Part shown: one piece after another, positions 1-13,065 of the stretch
Position numbering within the stretch: position 1 is the first letter of the stretch
How the letters are laid out: every line of letters starts with the position of its first letter
NCBI GenBank assembly: GCA_950097015.1
Contig: CATNEN010000029.1
Span: forward strand, 4,979,501-5,043,500
Length of the DNA: 64,000 nucleotides
Direction of reading: 5' to 3'
Source: Macrostomum hystrix
Lineage: Eukaryota; Platyhelminthes; Macrostomidae
The notes under the pieces: model-generated
Told to the model about the DNA's origin: nothing
Database searches by the model: none
The model's input: the letters and a program-made list of their open reading frames with translations, nothing else
Translations under genes and position numbers: made by a program

Positions 1-378
1 GTCTGCTTTGGCCTAGGAAACCGAAAGTAGGGCTAGATATCTATTGCGGTTGTTCATCTTTCACAGATGAGCTAGGAATCACTCACAGGTTTATTTTGTT
101 ATTATAGAAATTCATCGATAAAAATTTCTCTTATAGATTTGCCTTGGAAACAGTTTTCATTTTAATGAGTTTTCCGCGGCAATAATAAGTGTAAAGATTT
201 TGATTGACAAGTTGTCAGAAAATTGAAATTCTACTTGACCATTTTCTCGCAGTTTTTTTTCTACTTCACAATGTCAGCTTAATAAACCATGATGGGTTGA
301 AAAGTATTTGGTTCTAGCTTGACAATACTGGCTCAACTGTGTGTGTATCAGAACGTGTTTCCAACGACAATCTAACAG
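1..378. other. Unannotated leading stretch
   Basis: AT-rich sequence with no convincing exon, RNA gene or repeat seen. Confidence 0.5.
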
Positions 379-770
379 TCACAACTTACTGTCTAACAGG
401 TATTTACCCTTGTGTAACAGGTCCTGTACTGTCTAACATGTCCTTACTGTCTAACAGGTCCTGTACTGTCAAACAGGTCCTTACTTTTTAACAGGTCCTG
501 TACTGTCTAACAGGTCCTTACTATCTAACAGGTCCTGTACTGTCTAACAGGTCCTGTATTGTCTAACAGGTCCTTACTGTCTAACAGGTCCTTACTGTCT
601 AACAGGCCAGTATCTTTGTCAAACAGGTCTTAATTCTTGTCTAACATGTACTCATTGTCAAACAGGTATTTATGGCATAATAGGTGCTTATTGTATAACA
701 AGTCTTTATACTTGACTAACAAGTCTTTATCCTTGTCTAACAGGTCTTTACTATGTAAAGGAAGACTATA
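379..770 (+). repeat. Tandem array, 18-19 bp unit
   Basis: About 20 copies of a unit like CTGTCTAACAGGTCCTTA. Copies decay in identity towards 770. Confidence 0.9.
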
Positions 771-1777
771 AAATCTAACAGGTGAATTTCATACTCGAAC
801 AGACAGGCAGCATTTCACCGAATGTAGCAAGGCTTGTTCATCTAAAAAAGAAACCTCAATTCTTTAACTAACAAGAAATAAACGTTATTTTATCAAAGAT
901 AAGAAAATATTTCGTCGATTAAAAATCTATTTGATACTTCCCCACTATGAGGTTGACAAAAAATGAATCCATATCCTTTGCTTCAAAGAAGACAATATTT
1001 TACTGAGAATTAATTTGCATTTAAACTTGTCTCCATGCTGGGTGGCATTAGATATTCAAGAATTAAACAAGAAATTCGTGCAGGAATCAAAAGAAAGCTA
1101 CAGATACACAGACTCATTGTTCCCTCAGTCCATTCATTTCTTCTTTTGTCAAGAAGATCTTGCAGAAGAATGAAGAAATTTATTAACTGGAGAGATGAGA
1201 CGGATGGCAACTGCATTTTAGGGTTTTTTTTGGGAAAATCTATTTTAACAAAAAATGGTTGACATGGCTTCTCAGGCTCATTGAATTTTTCAATATTCAA
1301 ATTGATTTCACTGGGGGTGGGTGTCCTTCGTGCGGCCTATTCATCATTTTCTTTGCAAAGATTTTTAATTCTTTAGCGGGTCTTCGTAACGAATATTTTG
1401 GCTGCTAATATAAAAATCAAATTTATCTTCAGTTGGATGCACGAACTGGAGAGCTGCAACACAGAAACTCTTTTGATTATCATTCGACTTTCCTTCATAT
1501 TTTGAATTATTGAATCACAAAATGCATCTGATTAAATATAGATTTTTTGCAAATGAAGAGCAATAAACTCAGTAGAATGGTCTTCAAACTTTACTAATCT
1601 CGATAAGTCCATGAAACTGAAGCTTAAAAGACTTGACAATCTGTATCGTGTCACACGATATGAAGTAAAACGCTGAACTTAAACATACAAGAAATCTATG
1701 AATTATTAGCAAGCTGAAGTTTTGCAAAAGACATGAAAAAAGCAGCAAAAGCTTCACAAAAAACCATGAGGCTCCAC
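771..1777. other. Intergenic, nothing recognised
   Basis: Overlapping short open frames on both strands at 1010-1300 have no familiar motif or codon signature; no gene is called. Confidence 0.45.
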
Positions 1778-2260
1778 ACCTCAAGTTTCACAAAACACCT
1801 GAGGCTTCTCACCTGAAGTTTCACAAAAGCCCTGAGGGTTCTCACCTGAAGTTTCACAAAAGCCCTGAGGCTTCTCACCTGAAGTTTCACAAAAGCCCTG
1901 AGGCTTCTCACCTGAAGTTTCACAAAACCCCTGAGGCTTCTCACCTGAAGTTTCACAAAACCCCTGCGGCTTCTCACCTGAAGTTTCACAAAACCCCTGA
2001 GGCTCCACACCTGAAGTTTCACAAAACCCCTGAGGCTTCTCACCTGAAGTTTCACAAAAACCCCTGAGGCTTCTCACCTGAAGTTTCACAAAAACCCCTG
2101 AGGCTTCTCACCTGAAGTTTCACAAAAACCATGAGGCTCCACACCTGAAGTTTCACAAAACCCCTGAGGCTTCTCACCTGAAGTTTTACAAAACCCCTGA
2201 GGCTTCTCACCTGAAGTTTCACAAAACCCCTGAGGCTCCCCACCTGAAGTGTCTCAAGCC
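1778..2260 (+). repeat. Tandem array, 33 bp unit
   Basis: About 14 copies built on CACCTGAAGTTTCACAAAAC followed by a CCTGAGGCTTCT segment. The 33-bp period keeps minus-strand frames open by chance. Confidence 0.92.
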
Positions 2261-3463
2261 CGTAGGCTTCGCCAAATGAAGTTTTATAGATATATAGTTT
2301 CGCCAAATAGCCACATGACATGCTGGTTGTCTGTTCAAAAATTATATAAAATTTGTGGGAGATATTTAGGAAACTGAGAGTCATTGATGAGCCACAGTGA
2401 TGGGATTTGATCTGTCCGATCCCAAATTGAAATCCTATAGAATAGAAATGATTAACAAGCTCAAACTAATGTTTGTTATCCAAGTCTGAGCAGGTGGGCG
2501 CTCTCGTATGCTAACTTTAGTATATTCTACTACAACACGATTTGGATATCAGTTTGATAAAATCCCGATCTTAAATTACTGATAGATAGTATTAATGTCT
2601 AAATATTATTTTATCCTAAAACTATGCGCCATAGATATCTAGTCTAGTTGCTGACCATTCTAGATGTCTGTGTATTTCCTAGAATTTCACGCGGTTGTGC
2701 AATCATGAATTTGGGTAGTTATTCTATTATATACCCGGAGCATCTTGGAGCATCGGATTTCAATATTTTTTCAAAAAATATGTGTCCCTAGTGCATTCCA
2801 AATTACACAGGTATCGATTTATGATTTCTTAATATCTGCTCAGCAACTATCCATAAATTCCTTAAAGAATATTGTCTTTGAAATCCTTTAAAAATTGAAT
2901 TCTTTCAAACAATAATCAAAGGGTTTTGGAGAGGGGCTGTCACGCATGGCGGAATTGACACCTGTGCATTGTGTAAGACTATTTTTCGCGTGTTTTTTTG
3001 CAATTCACATTCCACATCTTGAGTAGAAAGATGAGACTGCGGTGTGGGGTGGGGAAATGCCACCAGTTGACGACAAGAAGGTGACAGCAATGGGATTCGT
3101 TATCACCAGTGGGATAAAATTAATTGTTTCGATATAATAAGAAAATTCAACAAGCGGAACGGGGCGAGTCCGCAGTCGCTAGGGTGGGTGGTACCGAATA
3201 TTGCTGACTTCTTCAATGGCTTTTCACAATTGCAGTCTCATCATTTTCTTTTCTTCTTTTGTTTCCTATTCTTCATCTGGTGTCTTCGTGACGAAAAAAT
3301 AGAATAGAATCAATTCGTACAGCGGATCCATATGAGAATATAATGCGACCTGGCTTGGATTGCATTGTCTTTCATTGCTTGTGCAGGAGTACAGACTTAA
3401 TATTTTCGAGTTTACTAAAATGAAGTGCAATGTAATGTAAGAACTTGTTGCCTTGTGATAAGA
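2261..3463. other. Intergenic, nothing recognised
   Basis: AT-rich sequence without a supported gene. Confidence 0.45.
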
Positions 3464-3945
3464 GTCGAAACTTGTCAACTCCGAAACTTGACAACACCGA
3501 AACTTGACCACTCCGAAACTTGTCCACTCCGAAACTTGTCCACTCCGAAACTTGTCAACTCTGAAACTTGTCAACTCCGAAACTTGTCCACTCCGAAACT
3601 TGTCCACTCCGAAACTTGACAACACCGAAACTTGACAACACCGAAACTTGACCACTCCGAAACTTGTCCAGTCCGAAACTTGTCCACTCCGAAACTTGTC
3701 CACTCCGAAACTTGTCCACTTCGAAACTTGTCCACTCCGAAACTTGTCAACTCCGAAACTTGTCCACTCCGAAACTTGTCCACTCCGAAACTTGTCAACT
3801 CCGAAACTTGTCAACTCCGAAACTTGACCATTCCGAATCTTGTCCACTCGGAAACTTGTCAACTCCGAAACTTGTCCACTCCGAAAATTGTCAACTCCGA
3901 ATCTTGTCAACTACGAAACTTGTCAACCCCGAAACTTGCCGTGCA
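3464..3945 (+). repeat. Tandem array, 16 bp unit
   Basis: About 30 copies of ACTTGTCCACTCCGAA with CAACTC and GACCAC variants. Confidence 0.93.
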
Positions 3946-5040
3946 AGTAAAAACTAAACCAAAAAGTTTTCATGATCAATTAGAACGATTTCTCGTTCAT
4001 TTCTAAAAATCATGCAGAAAAATGAAACTAAAAGTATAAGACATAATTTTCCAGTTTATTTCTACACCTTTGCTTAGCAACTATCAACACAGTGCAATAT
4101 AAAGATGTGCATAATTTAAAGCCAGTTTTGAAAGGCCAGACAGTACGGAGTCTCAATTCACAATGAGGTTTCAAAGACGCTTATAGCTGTCCAAGAAAGG
4201 AGAAAAAAATGGAGGACTGAAAAGAAGCAGATCAGGCGGGGTGTATGCTGTTTGAGTACTCGGCAACCAGCTGAGCAGTCGAGGGTGCCGGGGGGATAAT
4301 AAAAAGCAACAAAAAACTGTGACCAGCGTCTTGAGAAAAAAAGCAAGAAGAAGTAGGACATGACAGGAAAGGGAAGAGTGGCTTCAATGCCGGTCGAATT
4401 CCTTATCCCAGATTTCTTAGTTGCCAAGCCGGCCAACCCCACTCCGCGATTCAACCCCAATAAAGAATTCATGATGATGATGAAGTCCTGCCTGAATTGC
4501 CCGCTTTTTTCACTCTGATTCTTCCACACAAAGAATTCACTCATCTCACTGACTGCTTGAGAGAGGAGCCTTATTAACAAAGACTGCGAACGAGTAGCCT
4601 ATACTCTGACTTAAGCTTTGATTTTTGCGTGAAGTGTGGCGCGAGCGAGGCTAAATAAGACGGTTGCAGTGTCTGTTTTCACTCAAAACAATCCCGCCAT
4701 AATTCTTCCAACTAAGCATGGGCGATTTCTTATTAATGAAAGGGCTACTCAGTTCTAATCTCTGGGGGCACAACCGCTTTGAGACGACAACGGCTCATTG
4801 TTTTTGTTTGAATCATTTCAAGCCACGTGTTCCTATACGGGTAAAATTTTTTCCCGAATTTTTTAATTCCCTCGTTTCTAGTACATGATCTCCAAAGATC
4901 GAGAATATTGGGAGGTAAGCTTGGATGAATATTGATTGACAGGTGTAATACTGGCCTTAATTATACTACTCTAAATAGCAGTGTAGGGTCTAATAAGAGC
5001 GTGTTATTCAACTCTGCAAAAACGATCTAATAACAATATT
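3946..5040. other. Intergenic, nothing recognised
   Basis: A 140-codon minus-strand open frame at 4158-4580 has no recognisable domain and ordinary composition. I do not support it as a gene. Confidence 0.45.
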
Positions 5041-6650
5041 TTTGCTTCATCTACCTCTATCCATATTCGATCTACCTCTATCCATATTCGATCTACCTCT
5101 ATCCATATTCGATCTACCTCTATCCATATTCGATCTACCTCTATCCATATTCGATCTACCTCTATCCATATTCGATCTACCTCTATCCATATTCGATCTT
5201 GCTCTATCCATATTCGATCTACCTCTATCCATATTCGATCTTGCTCTATCCATATTTGATCTAGCTCTATCCATATTCGATCTTGCTCTATCCATTTTAG
5301 ATCTACCTCTATACATATTCGATCTTAATCTATCCATATATTATCTACCTCTATCCATATTAGATCTTGCTCTATCCATATTCGATCTAGCTCTATCCAT
5401 ATTCGATTTTGATTTATCCATTTTAGATCTACTTCTATCCATATTAGATCTTGCTCTATCCATATTCGATCTACCTCTATCCATATTCGATCTACCTCTA
5501 TCCATATTCGATCTTGCTCTATCCATATATTATCTACCTCTATCCATATTCAATCTTGCTCTATCCATATTCGATCTACCTCTATCCATATTAGATCTAG
5601 CTCTATCCATATTCGATCTAGCTCTATCCATATTCGATCTTGCTCTATCCATATTAGATCTTGCTCTATCCATATTCGATATTGCTCTATCCATTTTAGA
5701 TCTACCTCTATCCATATTTGATATTGCTCTATCCATATTCGATCTACCTCTATCCATATTAGATCTAGCTCTATCCATATTCGATATTGCTCTATCCATA
5801 TTCGATCTACCTCTATCCATATTCGATTTTGCTCTATCCATATTCGATTTTGCTCTATCCATTTTAGATCTACCTCTATCCATATTCGATCTACCTCTAT
5901 CCATATTCGATCTACCTCTATCCATATTCGATCTACCTCTATCCATATTCGATATTGCTCTATCCATATTCGATCTACCTCTATCCATATTAGATCTAGC
6001 TCTATCCATATTCGATCTACCTCTATCCATATTTGATCTAGCTCTATCCATATTCGATTTTGCTCTATCAATTTTAGATCTACCTCGATCGATATTTGAT
6101 CTAGCTCTATCCATATTCGATCTACCTCTATCCATATTTGATCTAGCTCTATCCATATTCGATTTTGCTCTATCCATTTTAGATCTACCTCTATCCATAT
6201 TTGATCTAGCTCTATCCATATTCGATATTGCTGTATCCATTTTAGATCTAGCTCTATCCATATTCGATTTTGCTTTATCCATATTCGATTTTGCTCTTTC
6301 CATATTCGATTTTGCTTTATCCATTTTAGATCTACCTCTATCCATATTCGATCTACCTCTATCCATATTCGATCTACCTCTATCCATATTCGATCTACCT
6401 CTTTCCATATTCGATATTGCTCTATCCATATTCGATCTACCTCTATCCATATTCGATCTAGCTCTATCCATATTCGATCTACCTCTATCCATATTAGATC
6501 TAGCTCTATCCATATTCGATCTACCTCTATCCATATTAGATCTAGCTCTATCCATATTCGATCTAGCTCTATCCATATTCGTTCTACCTCTATCCATATT
6601 CGATCTACCTCTATCCATATTCCATCCTCCTCAATCCATATTCCATCAGC
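5041..6650 (+). repeat. Tandem array, 21 bp unit, open in several frames
   Basis: About 75 copies of a unit containing CTACCTCTATCCATATTCGA. Because 21 is divisible by three and stops are absent, the plus strand reads a 559-codon frame of LPLSIFD heptads, and two minus-strand frames are also long and open. Variant units (CTACC, TTGC, TAGC, ATTGC) are interspersed. Non-coding origin is most likely. Confidence 0.93.
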
Positions 6651-7480
6651 AACAAGGAGCACATTTTCTATATTCACATTCTATTTACCTCCATATTCAA
6701 TCTGTTTTGGTGCTTTGCTAATGTACTTTTAACTGTTTCCATTGTGAAGCAATATTTTATGACCTTGTTTTTCTTTATTTCAGTACAAAATTATTAAGCA
6801 AGAAGAAGCCAAGCAAAGAACAGGTTAAAAGCAATATTTATTGATGGCCTAATTCTCAGTTAGCAAAACGTGCCCGCAGGCGAGCCAGAGAATGCGCCTT
6901 TTGACAGGTGGTATCTGACCGAATGAAAAAGCGACGCAGGTAAAACTTATGAGGAGTCAGAGATTTCATTTGTATCGGAGGAAGTTGGGGAAATAATTAA
7001 TCGTAACAAGGCATCACAAACTCAATCAACAACCGGTTGCTTGCTCCGCTTCATTTCGAGAAATTGAGCAGACATAATTTGGGACACAAAAACGTTGAAA
7101 GGTGCGCGCCTTCAAATGACAGGTAAGAAACACGCACACACCATTCACCTCGTGCGGCAAGATCAAACCGCAGTGATAAAAAATATGTGGGGCTCAGAGG
7201 ACTGCCTGGCAACCGAAGCCTGTTCCTGGCCCGGTCCGGAATGGGAATACCAAAGACTATATAGTTTTGAGCACAATGAGTCCATCTAAGGGCCGGGCAG
7301 TCCAAGATAAAATAGATAGAGCTAAGATTTATTTCTTCAGACAATCGGGCTTTGAAATCTGATCCACCTAGCTTAGGTACAGCTTATATAAGATTAAATC
7401 GAAATTTACTAGCCTAAAATTAACTGTTGCTGTGCGAGTAGCTGGGGCATGCAGTCTAGTTTCGTGAGCACTATAGAAAA
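6651..7480. other. Intergenic, nothing recognised
   Basis: Short overlapping frames on both strands at 7051-7344 are not convincing; no gene is called. Confidence 0.4.
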
Positions 7481-7524
7481 AGTGCTTAGTTTAACAGAGA
7501 AGAAAGTGGAGAATAAAATAACGT

Positions 7525-7640
7525 TCCCAGCACCAAAGGGCGTGAGTTCGAACCGAAGTTATCTGGATAGAGGGCCTGGGGGCTTGCCGTGCAATTCACG
7601 ACGCCTAGTAAGGGCGCCTAGACGGTATACTAAGCATACT
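7525..7640 (+). mobile_element. Possible diverged SINE fragment
   Basis: GAGTTCGAACC resembles a pol III B box, and the downstream GGGGGCTTGCCGTGCAATTC matches the conserved core of the SINE copies at 34.6, 21.2 and 42.9 kb. Boundaries are not visible. Confidence 0.3.
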
Positions 7641-7724
7641 CAGTTTGATGACGAAAAATTCAGGAATAATGGACACCGCGAAATTGATATTAATGTAATC
7701 CATTTTTATAGTGATCTCCCAATC

Positions 7725-9050
7725 TACGAGACCTCCCAATCTCGTACCTCTCATTCTCCCAATCTACCTCTCATCCTCCCACTCTACCTCTCATCCTCCC
7801 ACTCTACCTCTCATCCTGCCACTCTACCTCTCATCCTCCCACTCTTCCTCTCATCCTCCCACTCTACCTCTCATCCTCCCACTCTACCTCTCATCCTCCC
7901 ACTCTACCTCAAATCCTCCCAATCTACCTCTCATCCTCCCACTCTACCTCTCATCCTCCCACTCTACCTCTCATCCTCCCAATCTACCTCTCATCCTGCC
8001 ACTCTACCTCTCATCCTCCCACTCTTCCTCTCATCCTCCCACTCTACCTCTCATCCTCCCAATCTACCTCTCATCCTCCCAATCTACCTCTCATCCTCCC
8101 ACTCTTCCTCTCATCCTCCCACTCTACCTCTCATCCTCCCACTCTACCTCTCATCCTCCCACTCTACCTTTCATCCTCCCAATCTACCTCTCATCCTGCC
8201 ACTCTACCTCTCATCCTCCCACTCTTCCTCTCATCCTCCCACTCTACCTCTCATCCTCCCAATCTACCTCTCACCCTCCCAATCTACCTCTCATCCTCCC
8301 ACTCTACCTCTCATCCTCCCAATCTACCTCTCATCCTCCCAATCTACCTCTCATCCTCCCACTCTTCCTCTCATCCTCCCAATCTACCTCTCATCCTCCC
8401 AATCTACCTCTCATACTTCCACTCTAACTCTCATCCTCCCACTCTACCTCTCCTCCTCCCACTATACCTCCCATCCTCCCACTCTACCTCTCATCCTGCC
8501 ACTCTACCTCTCATCCTCCCACTCTACCTCTCATCCTGCCAATCTACATCTCATCCTCCCACTCTACCTCTCATCCTCCCACTCTTCCTCTCATCCTCCC
8601 ACTCTACCTTTCATCCTCCCAATCTACCTCTCATCCTGCCACTCTACCTCTCATCCTCCCACTCTTCCTCTCATCCTCCCACTCTACCTCTCATCCTCCC
8701 AATCTACCTCTCACCCTCCCACTCTACCTCTCATCCTCCCAATCTACCTCTCATCCTCCCACTCTACCTCTCATCCTCCCACTCTACCTCTCATCCTCCC
8801 ACTCTACCTCTCATCCTTCCACTCTAACTCTCATCCTCCCACTCTACCTCTCCTCCTCCCACTATACCTCCCATCCTCCCACTCTACCTCTCATCCTGCC
8901 ACTCTACCTCATATCCTGCCACTCTACCTCTCATCCTCCCAATCTACCTCTCATCCTGTTACTCTACCTCTCATCCTCCACTCTACCTCTCCTCCTCCCA
9001 CTATACCTCCCATCCTCCCGTGGACTCTACCTCCCATCCTCCCACTCTCA
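7725..9050 (+). repeat. Tandem array, 20 bp unit with higher-order duplication
   Basis: About 65 copies of ACTCTACCTCTCATCCTCCC, purely pyrimidine-rich on this strand. Rare variant units recur in the same order near 8161 and 8601, and near 8411 and 8814, showing block duplication of roughly 400-440 bp. Confidence 0.95.
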
Positions 9051-9686
9051 GTCAGTGATTTCTTTTGGTGGTCAAAGTTAGCGAATTAGTGTCAAATTTC
9101 AACCTTTCAACCAATGCAACTAGAAAAAAGAAAAAATGCGTTAACAGCTACTCGTACAGCTTAGTATTTACATTGTGAGTAGTAAAGTTAGTATCTTGGT
9201 CGTAAACCAGTTGACCATTCCTCAGTTTTCGTTAACGAATGTATTTTAATGTATTTTACGTTATTTACAGATTTATTTGACAGAGATGGTCAGACTAATT
9301 TTAGATCACAATTGTCGCTTTTAGAAGGATGAGAGTTTTACTTAGCAACTTGCGCGGCCAAACGGAGGAATATCAAATAAATAAACTGACTAAACCAATA
9401 AACAACTAGACACAAATACTGCACATACTGCATATAAAATCCAATGGGAGAAAGCAAAGTTATAAGCAGCAGAGCATTATTCTAGGAGTATAAATACAGA
9501 TGATAACAGACACAAAAATTGGGACTAATATGAGAATGACTAAGGGGAGCCAGAAGACAAAAAACCTGTGTAGAAAGACATTGAAATAGTTGAAAACTGC
9601 AATTCTTGTTTTTGCTTGACCAATAAATATTTTATGGATGCGTTCTGTACAATATGAACAAGTGAATAATTTTTTTTGTTGTTTGT
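9051..9686. other. Intergenic, nothing recognised
   Basis: AT-rich sequence without supported features. Confidence 0.45.
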
Positions 9687-9696
9687 TTAAAAGGCC

Positions 9697-9998
9697 TCTA
9701 CAAGGGAAGAGGTTGTAGCCTAGTGGTTAGGGCGTTGGACTTATGACTTGAAGGTCGGGTGTTCGATTCCCGACTCCACTGGTACAATTTGTGACCTTTA
9801 GCAAGACGCTGAACTCTGAACTGCTTCAGTTCACCCAGCTGTTAAATGGGTACCAGCATCAGCTGGGGTAATTGAGGGTGGGTGTGGCGTCTCCCCAGTC
9901 CATGGACTGAAAAGCTGTACACAGCCTTCAGATTCGCCGCGCAATAGCTGCGGCTGTGCTGTCGGCTGCACATCTGGCCCACTTAATTTATCAATTAA
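9697..9998 (+). mobile_element. tRNA-derived SINE with target-site duplication
   Basis: The head is tRNA-like: A box TAGCCTAGTGG at 9716-9726 and B box GTTCGATTCC at 9761-9770, followed by CGACTCCACTGG. The body contains AGCAAGACGCTGAAC and AAATGGGTACC, a type of central domain shared by many marine-animal SINEs. The end is an AT-rich tail. TTAAAAGGCC occurs directly on both sides (9687-9696 and 9999-10008), a 10-bp duplication defining the insertion. Confidence 0.85.
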
Positions 9999-10008
9999 TT
10001 AAAAGGCC

Positions 10009-12365
10009 AACTTTTAACATCTTGTTTACAGGAAAACTTATTCCTCTTAAAAAACGGACCATTTAAGCGAACAATAAAAACTAATCAAGGTTTCATAATA
10101 TTATCAGAAACATCATAGAAAAGCTGAACAAATATACTTATAATTAGATCACAATTCTAAGAACTTTTCCAGGAAATTTTTAAATCTAAAACTAAAAACG
10201 CACATAAATTTTATGATATAAAAGAATAATTCGCTTTTTATTCTCTTTAGTTTAGTTGTTAACTTTACAGCGCAAACACACACGCACATATTAAGGTAGG
10301 TTAAGATGTTTATTCAATATAATATAGGCATTATAGAGTGTGGGAAAATTGACGCCAACTTTCACTGTACATTTTATACTTAATTTTCATTCAGTCCTTA
10401 TCAGAGAGTGCCTGGCTATTTTTAGCACCAAGGCCAGAAGTCGCGTGGACATAGGCGACCTTATAGTGCGATGCTATTTATAGCAACATGACGCGCAAAC
10501 TTTCACGCGATGTTTGCGTGCCTGACATCACTGTCAGCCATCGAGCCAATGATTCGAATTTCAGTAATTGAAAGCAAAATCTATAAATAAATGGGACACG
10601 GGAGCAAAGGAGTAGCAGCAGATGCACACAAATTAACAAGCTCAAACAGACAAAGCACACAAAAGCTTGGATATAGCAAAACACAGATTAAAGGGGACTC
10701 AATCAGATTGATGCAATTTGAATAAGGGTACATAAACAATAGCAAGCAGAGACAAAACTTAACAAACTCAAGAATAGCAGACAGCTGGGATTCAAGGGTC
10801 AAGCAACATGTTAAACACTGTGATAGGTTAGACTGACAGACAGACAGACAGACAGACGAACATAATGAGACAGAACACCTGGGACATTACTGGATGCTTT
10901 ACATCGTAACTGAAACAATAAAAAAGAGAAAACCAAAGAATAATATATTAGATTTTTGTTGCGGAAAAAGATAGAACAAATACAGTGGCAGGATGGGAGA
11001 CTGGGCTCTGAAAGCGAGATGCTAATGCTTGCTGAATAAAGTTCAAGGAAGGTATGATTTATTTCACTATCTTAAATAACAATTTAAGCAAGCAGTAAGC
11101 GTAATTGTTCTTCAAAGTTTAAAGTATGTGCGGGCAATATCTATGCTCAAAAAGTATTATTAGACACATTACTTTCTCTGAGTTGGTGCGTACAACACTT
11201 TGCGTAATGGAGCGTGCTCGAAGGCAAAAATACAATAAAGTAATTGAGAAGAGAATAATATGTTCTGGCAGAGGAAAAATGTATGCAGACAGGTAGGTAG
11301 TGTTTGAATATTATGTGAGTAGTCACTATAGAAAGAGACAGTAGTAATCAAACAATTAGTTTTAATTTACATAATCTGACTTGCAATTTTCTTGCATTAA
11401 TGCTTTCAAAAAAAGACTAAAAATATCGAAAATTGGTTAGACAGTCATGTGAGACACATAAGCAAACTACGCGCAAAAATTGACACGCAAAATGTTTCCA
11501 CAAAAAAATCGCAACTGGCCTACTTAAGTCAGTAGAGTAGTTAGGATGTGGGCAGAGCGAAAGAATCAAGATTTTTGTTGCAGTTCATCACGTGAGCCAA
11601 TGAAAGCGAAGTAACAAAATAAATTTCGTCAGCTATTATATAAAAATAGCCGTTACTATGTGGTTGCGAGGGGCGCTTTTTTTAACTGAATGTACATCTG
11701 CTAAAACTGTACTTGTTAAACTTTTACTCAAACCACTTCTTTACACGATAGGTACCTGTATTCTCGATAATGGCTACTAACAAAAGCCAAAATCAGTAAA
11801 GAGCTGGGATAGTGAAAGGAAATTTTCAAAAATAGCAACAATGGCATTGCAAAACTGTTGCACAATACCTTGACATTTTCAGCTAAAGTAATTATAGTAA
11901 CAAGGTGGGTTTCGTGTGAGCTGACGAATTGACACGTGGCAACTCCGTGCCTGGCAGTTGCATTAGAAAACAGGGTTTATAACTGCGCAATGTATTTTAT
12001 ACAGACAGGTTAATCATTTATAGGTAGCCAAAAGCATGTAACACAAGTGTAAACATGCCGTGTTTATAAAGTGAGTGAATAAATAAAAACTAATTTATTG
12101 CAGATCTAGTCTGCTCTATAATTGGACTGTAAATAATAAAATGTTACCCGACGGAAAGAAAATAAGGAAATAAGCATTATAATATTTGTTGTTTTTAGTT
12201 TAAAATTAGAAAAGTCTTGTTTTGAAGCCTCGCCCAAGCACACAGTGTGTCTTGTGACATTTTTTCTGGCTAATTTATCATCTTTTAAAGTGAATGAAGG
12301 ATGCTTTATTATTTTATTCTCCTAAAATATATTTAATAAGAGATTCAAGTACGAACCTGATTCTT
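10009..12365. other. Downstream of RB1CC1, no gene seen
   Basis: AT-rich, with a short CAGA microsatellite at about 10832-10858. Small open frames here carry no motif I know. Confidence 0.45.
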
Positions 12366-12770
12366 AGAAAGAATATTAATTTAGTAACGATTCTAAGAAA
12401 ACTAATCTCTTTGGAGTAAGCGATTCTAAGAAACACCATTCTCTTTGGAGTAAGCGATTCTAAGAAACACCATTCTCTTTGGAGTAAGCGATTCTAAGAA
12501 ACACGTCTCATTTGAGTAGCGATTCTAAGAAACACGTCTCCTTTGAGTGGCGATTCTAAGAAACACGTCCCCTTTGAGTAGCGATTCTAAGAAACACGTC
12601 TCCTTTGAGTGGCGATTCTAAGAAACACGTCTCCTTTGAGTAGCGATTCTAAGAAATACGTCTCCTTTGAGTAGCGATTCTAAGAAATACGTCTCCTTTA
12701 AGTAGCGATTCTAAGAAATACGTCTCCTTTGAGAAGCGATTCTAAGAAACAGAATTCTCTTTTGAGTAGC
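12366..12770 (+). repeat. Tandem array, 31 bp unit, 3' of RB1CC1
   Basis: About 12 copies with core GCGATTCTAAGAAACACGTC. The core ATTCTAAGAAA is shared with the array at 13268-14025 on the other side of the last RB1CC1 exon. Confidence 0.9.
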
Positions 12771-12860
12771 TATTTTAGAATATGTAAAAAAGAATAAAAA
12801 AGAAAACCAAATGTAAATTATAAAGGCCAAGTGATATTTTTAACAACATAGACAGCAATA

Positions 12861-12866
12861 TTTAAT
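12861..12866 (-). terminator. Candidate poly(A) signal ATTAAA for RB1CC1
   Basis: ATTAAA on the minus strand about 47 bases after the stop codon at 12913. A canonical AATAAA lies farther on, near 12305. Confidence 0.3.
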
Positions 12867-12912
12867 GATTGAACCAAAGGCAGAAACGTTATTAACAGAT
12901 TTGTGCCGTAAT

Positions 12913-13065
12913 TCACTGAATATCCTGGTCCGATGAGCTAGTCAACTGAGGCGTCGATGAAGAATAACTCAAACTGCTGAACAGTTGAGCATTTGACAGC
13001 GGGTGGAGGCGCAGGTGACAGCGGTAGAATCTGGTGCCCATCTGCAGACGAAATCTGTTGGGAAA
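12913..13065 (-). CDS. RB1CC1: RB1CC1 exon 12: Claw end and C-terminal tail
   Basis: The acceptor TTTCACATTGCAG opens FPNRFRLQMGTRFYR, matching the human end QNRFKVPLGTKFYR. About 35 further residues rich in Ser precede TGA, about 25 longer than the human tail. This exon lies 2.4 kb from exon 11 across two arrays. The basic residues I equate with human K1569 and R1573 of the ligand pocket are both retained. Confidence 0.9.
   Translation of the reverse strand, partial: FPNRFRLQMGTRFYRCHLRLHPLSNAQLFSSLSYSSSTPQLTSSSDQDIQ

Noticed and set aside
4158-4580. 140-residue unknown protein on the minus strand
   Set aside because: No domain, no splice context and composition like surrounding DNA; insufficient support.
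5042-6721. 559-residue repeat protein of LPLSIFD heptads
   Set aside because: It is a 21-bp tandem array without stops; minus-strand frames are equally open and there is no start context, signal or flanking exon.
7449-9089. 546-residue Ser/Pro-rich protein
   Set aside because: It reads through the 20-bp pyrimidine array; the N-terminal unique part overlaps a probable SINE fragment and has no known motif.
9709-9782. A functional tRNA gene
   Set aside because: A and B boxes are present but the acceptor stem does not close, and the sequence continues into a SINE body with target duplications.
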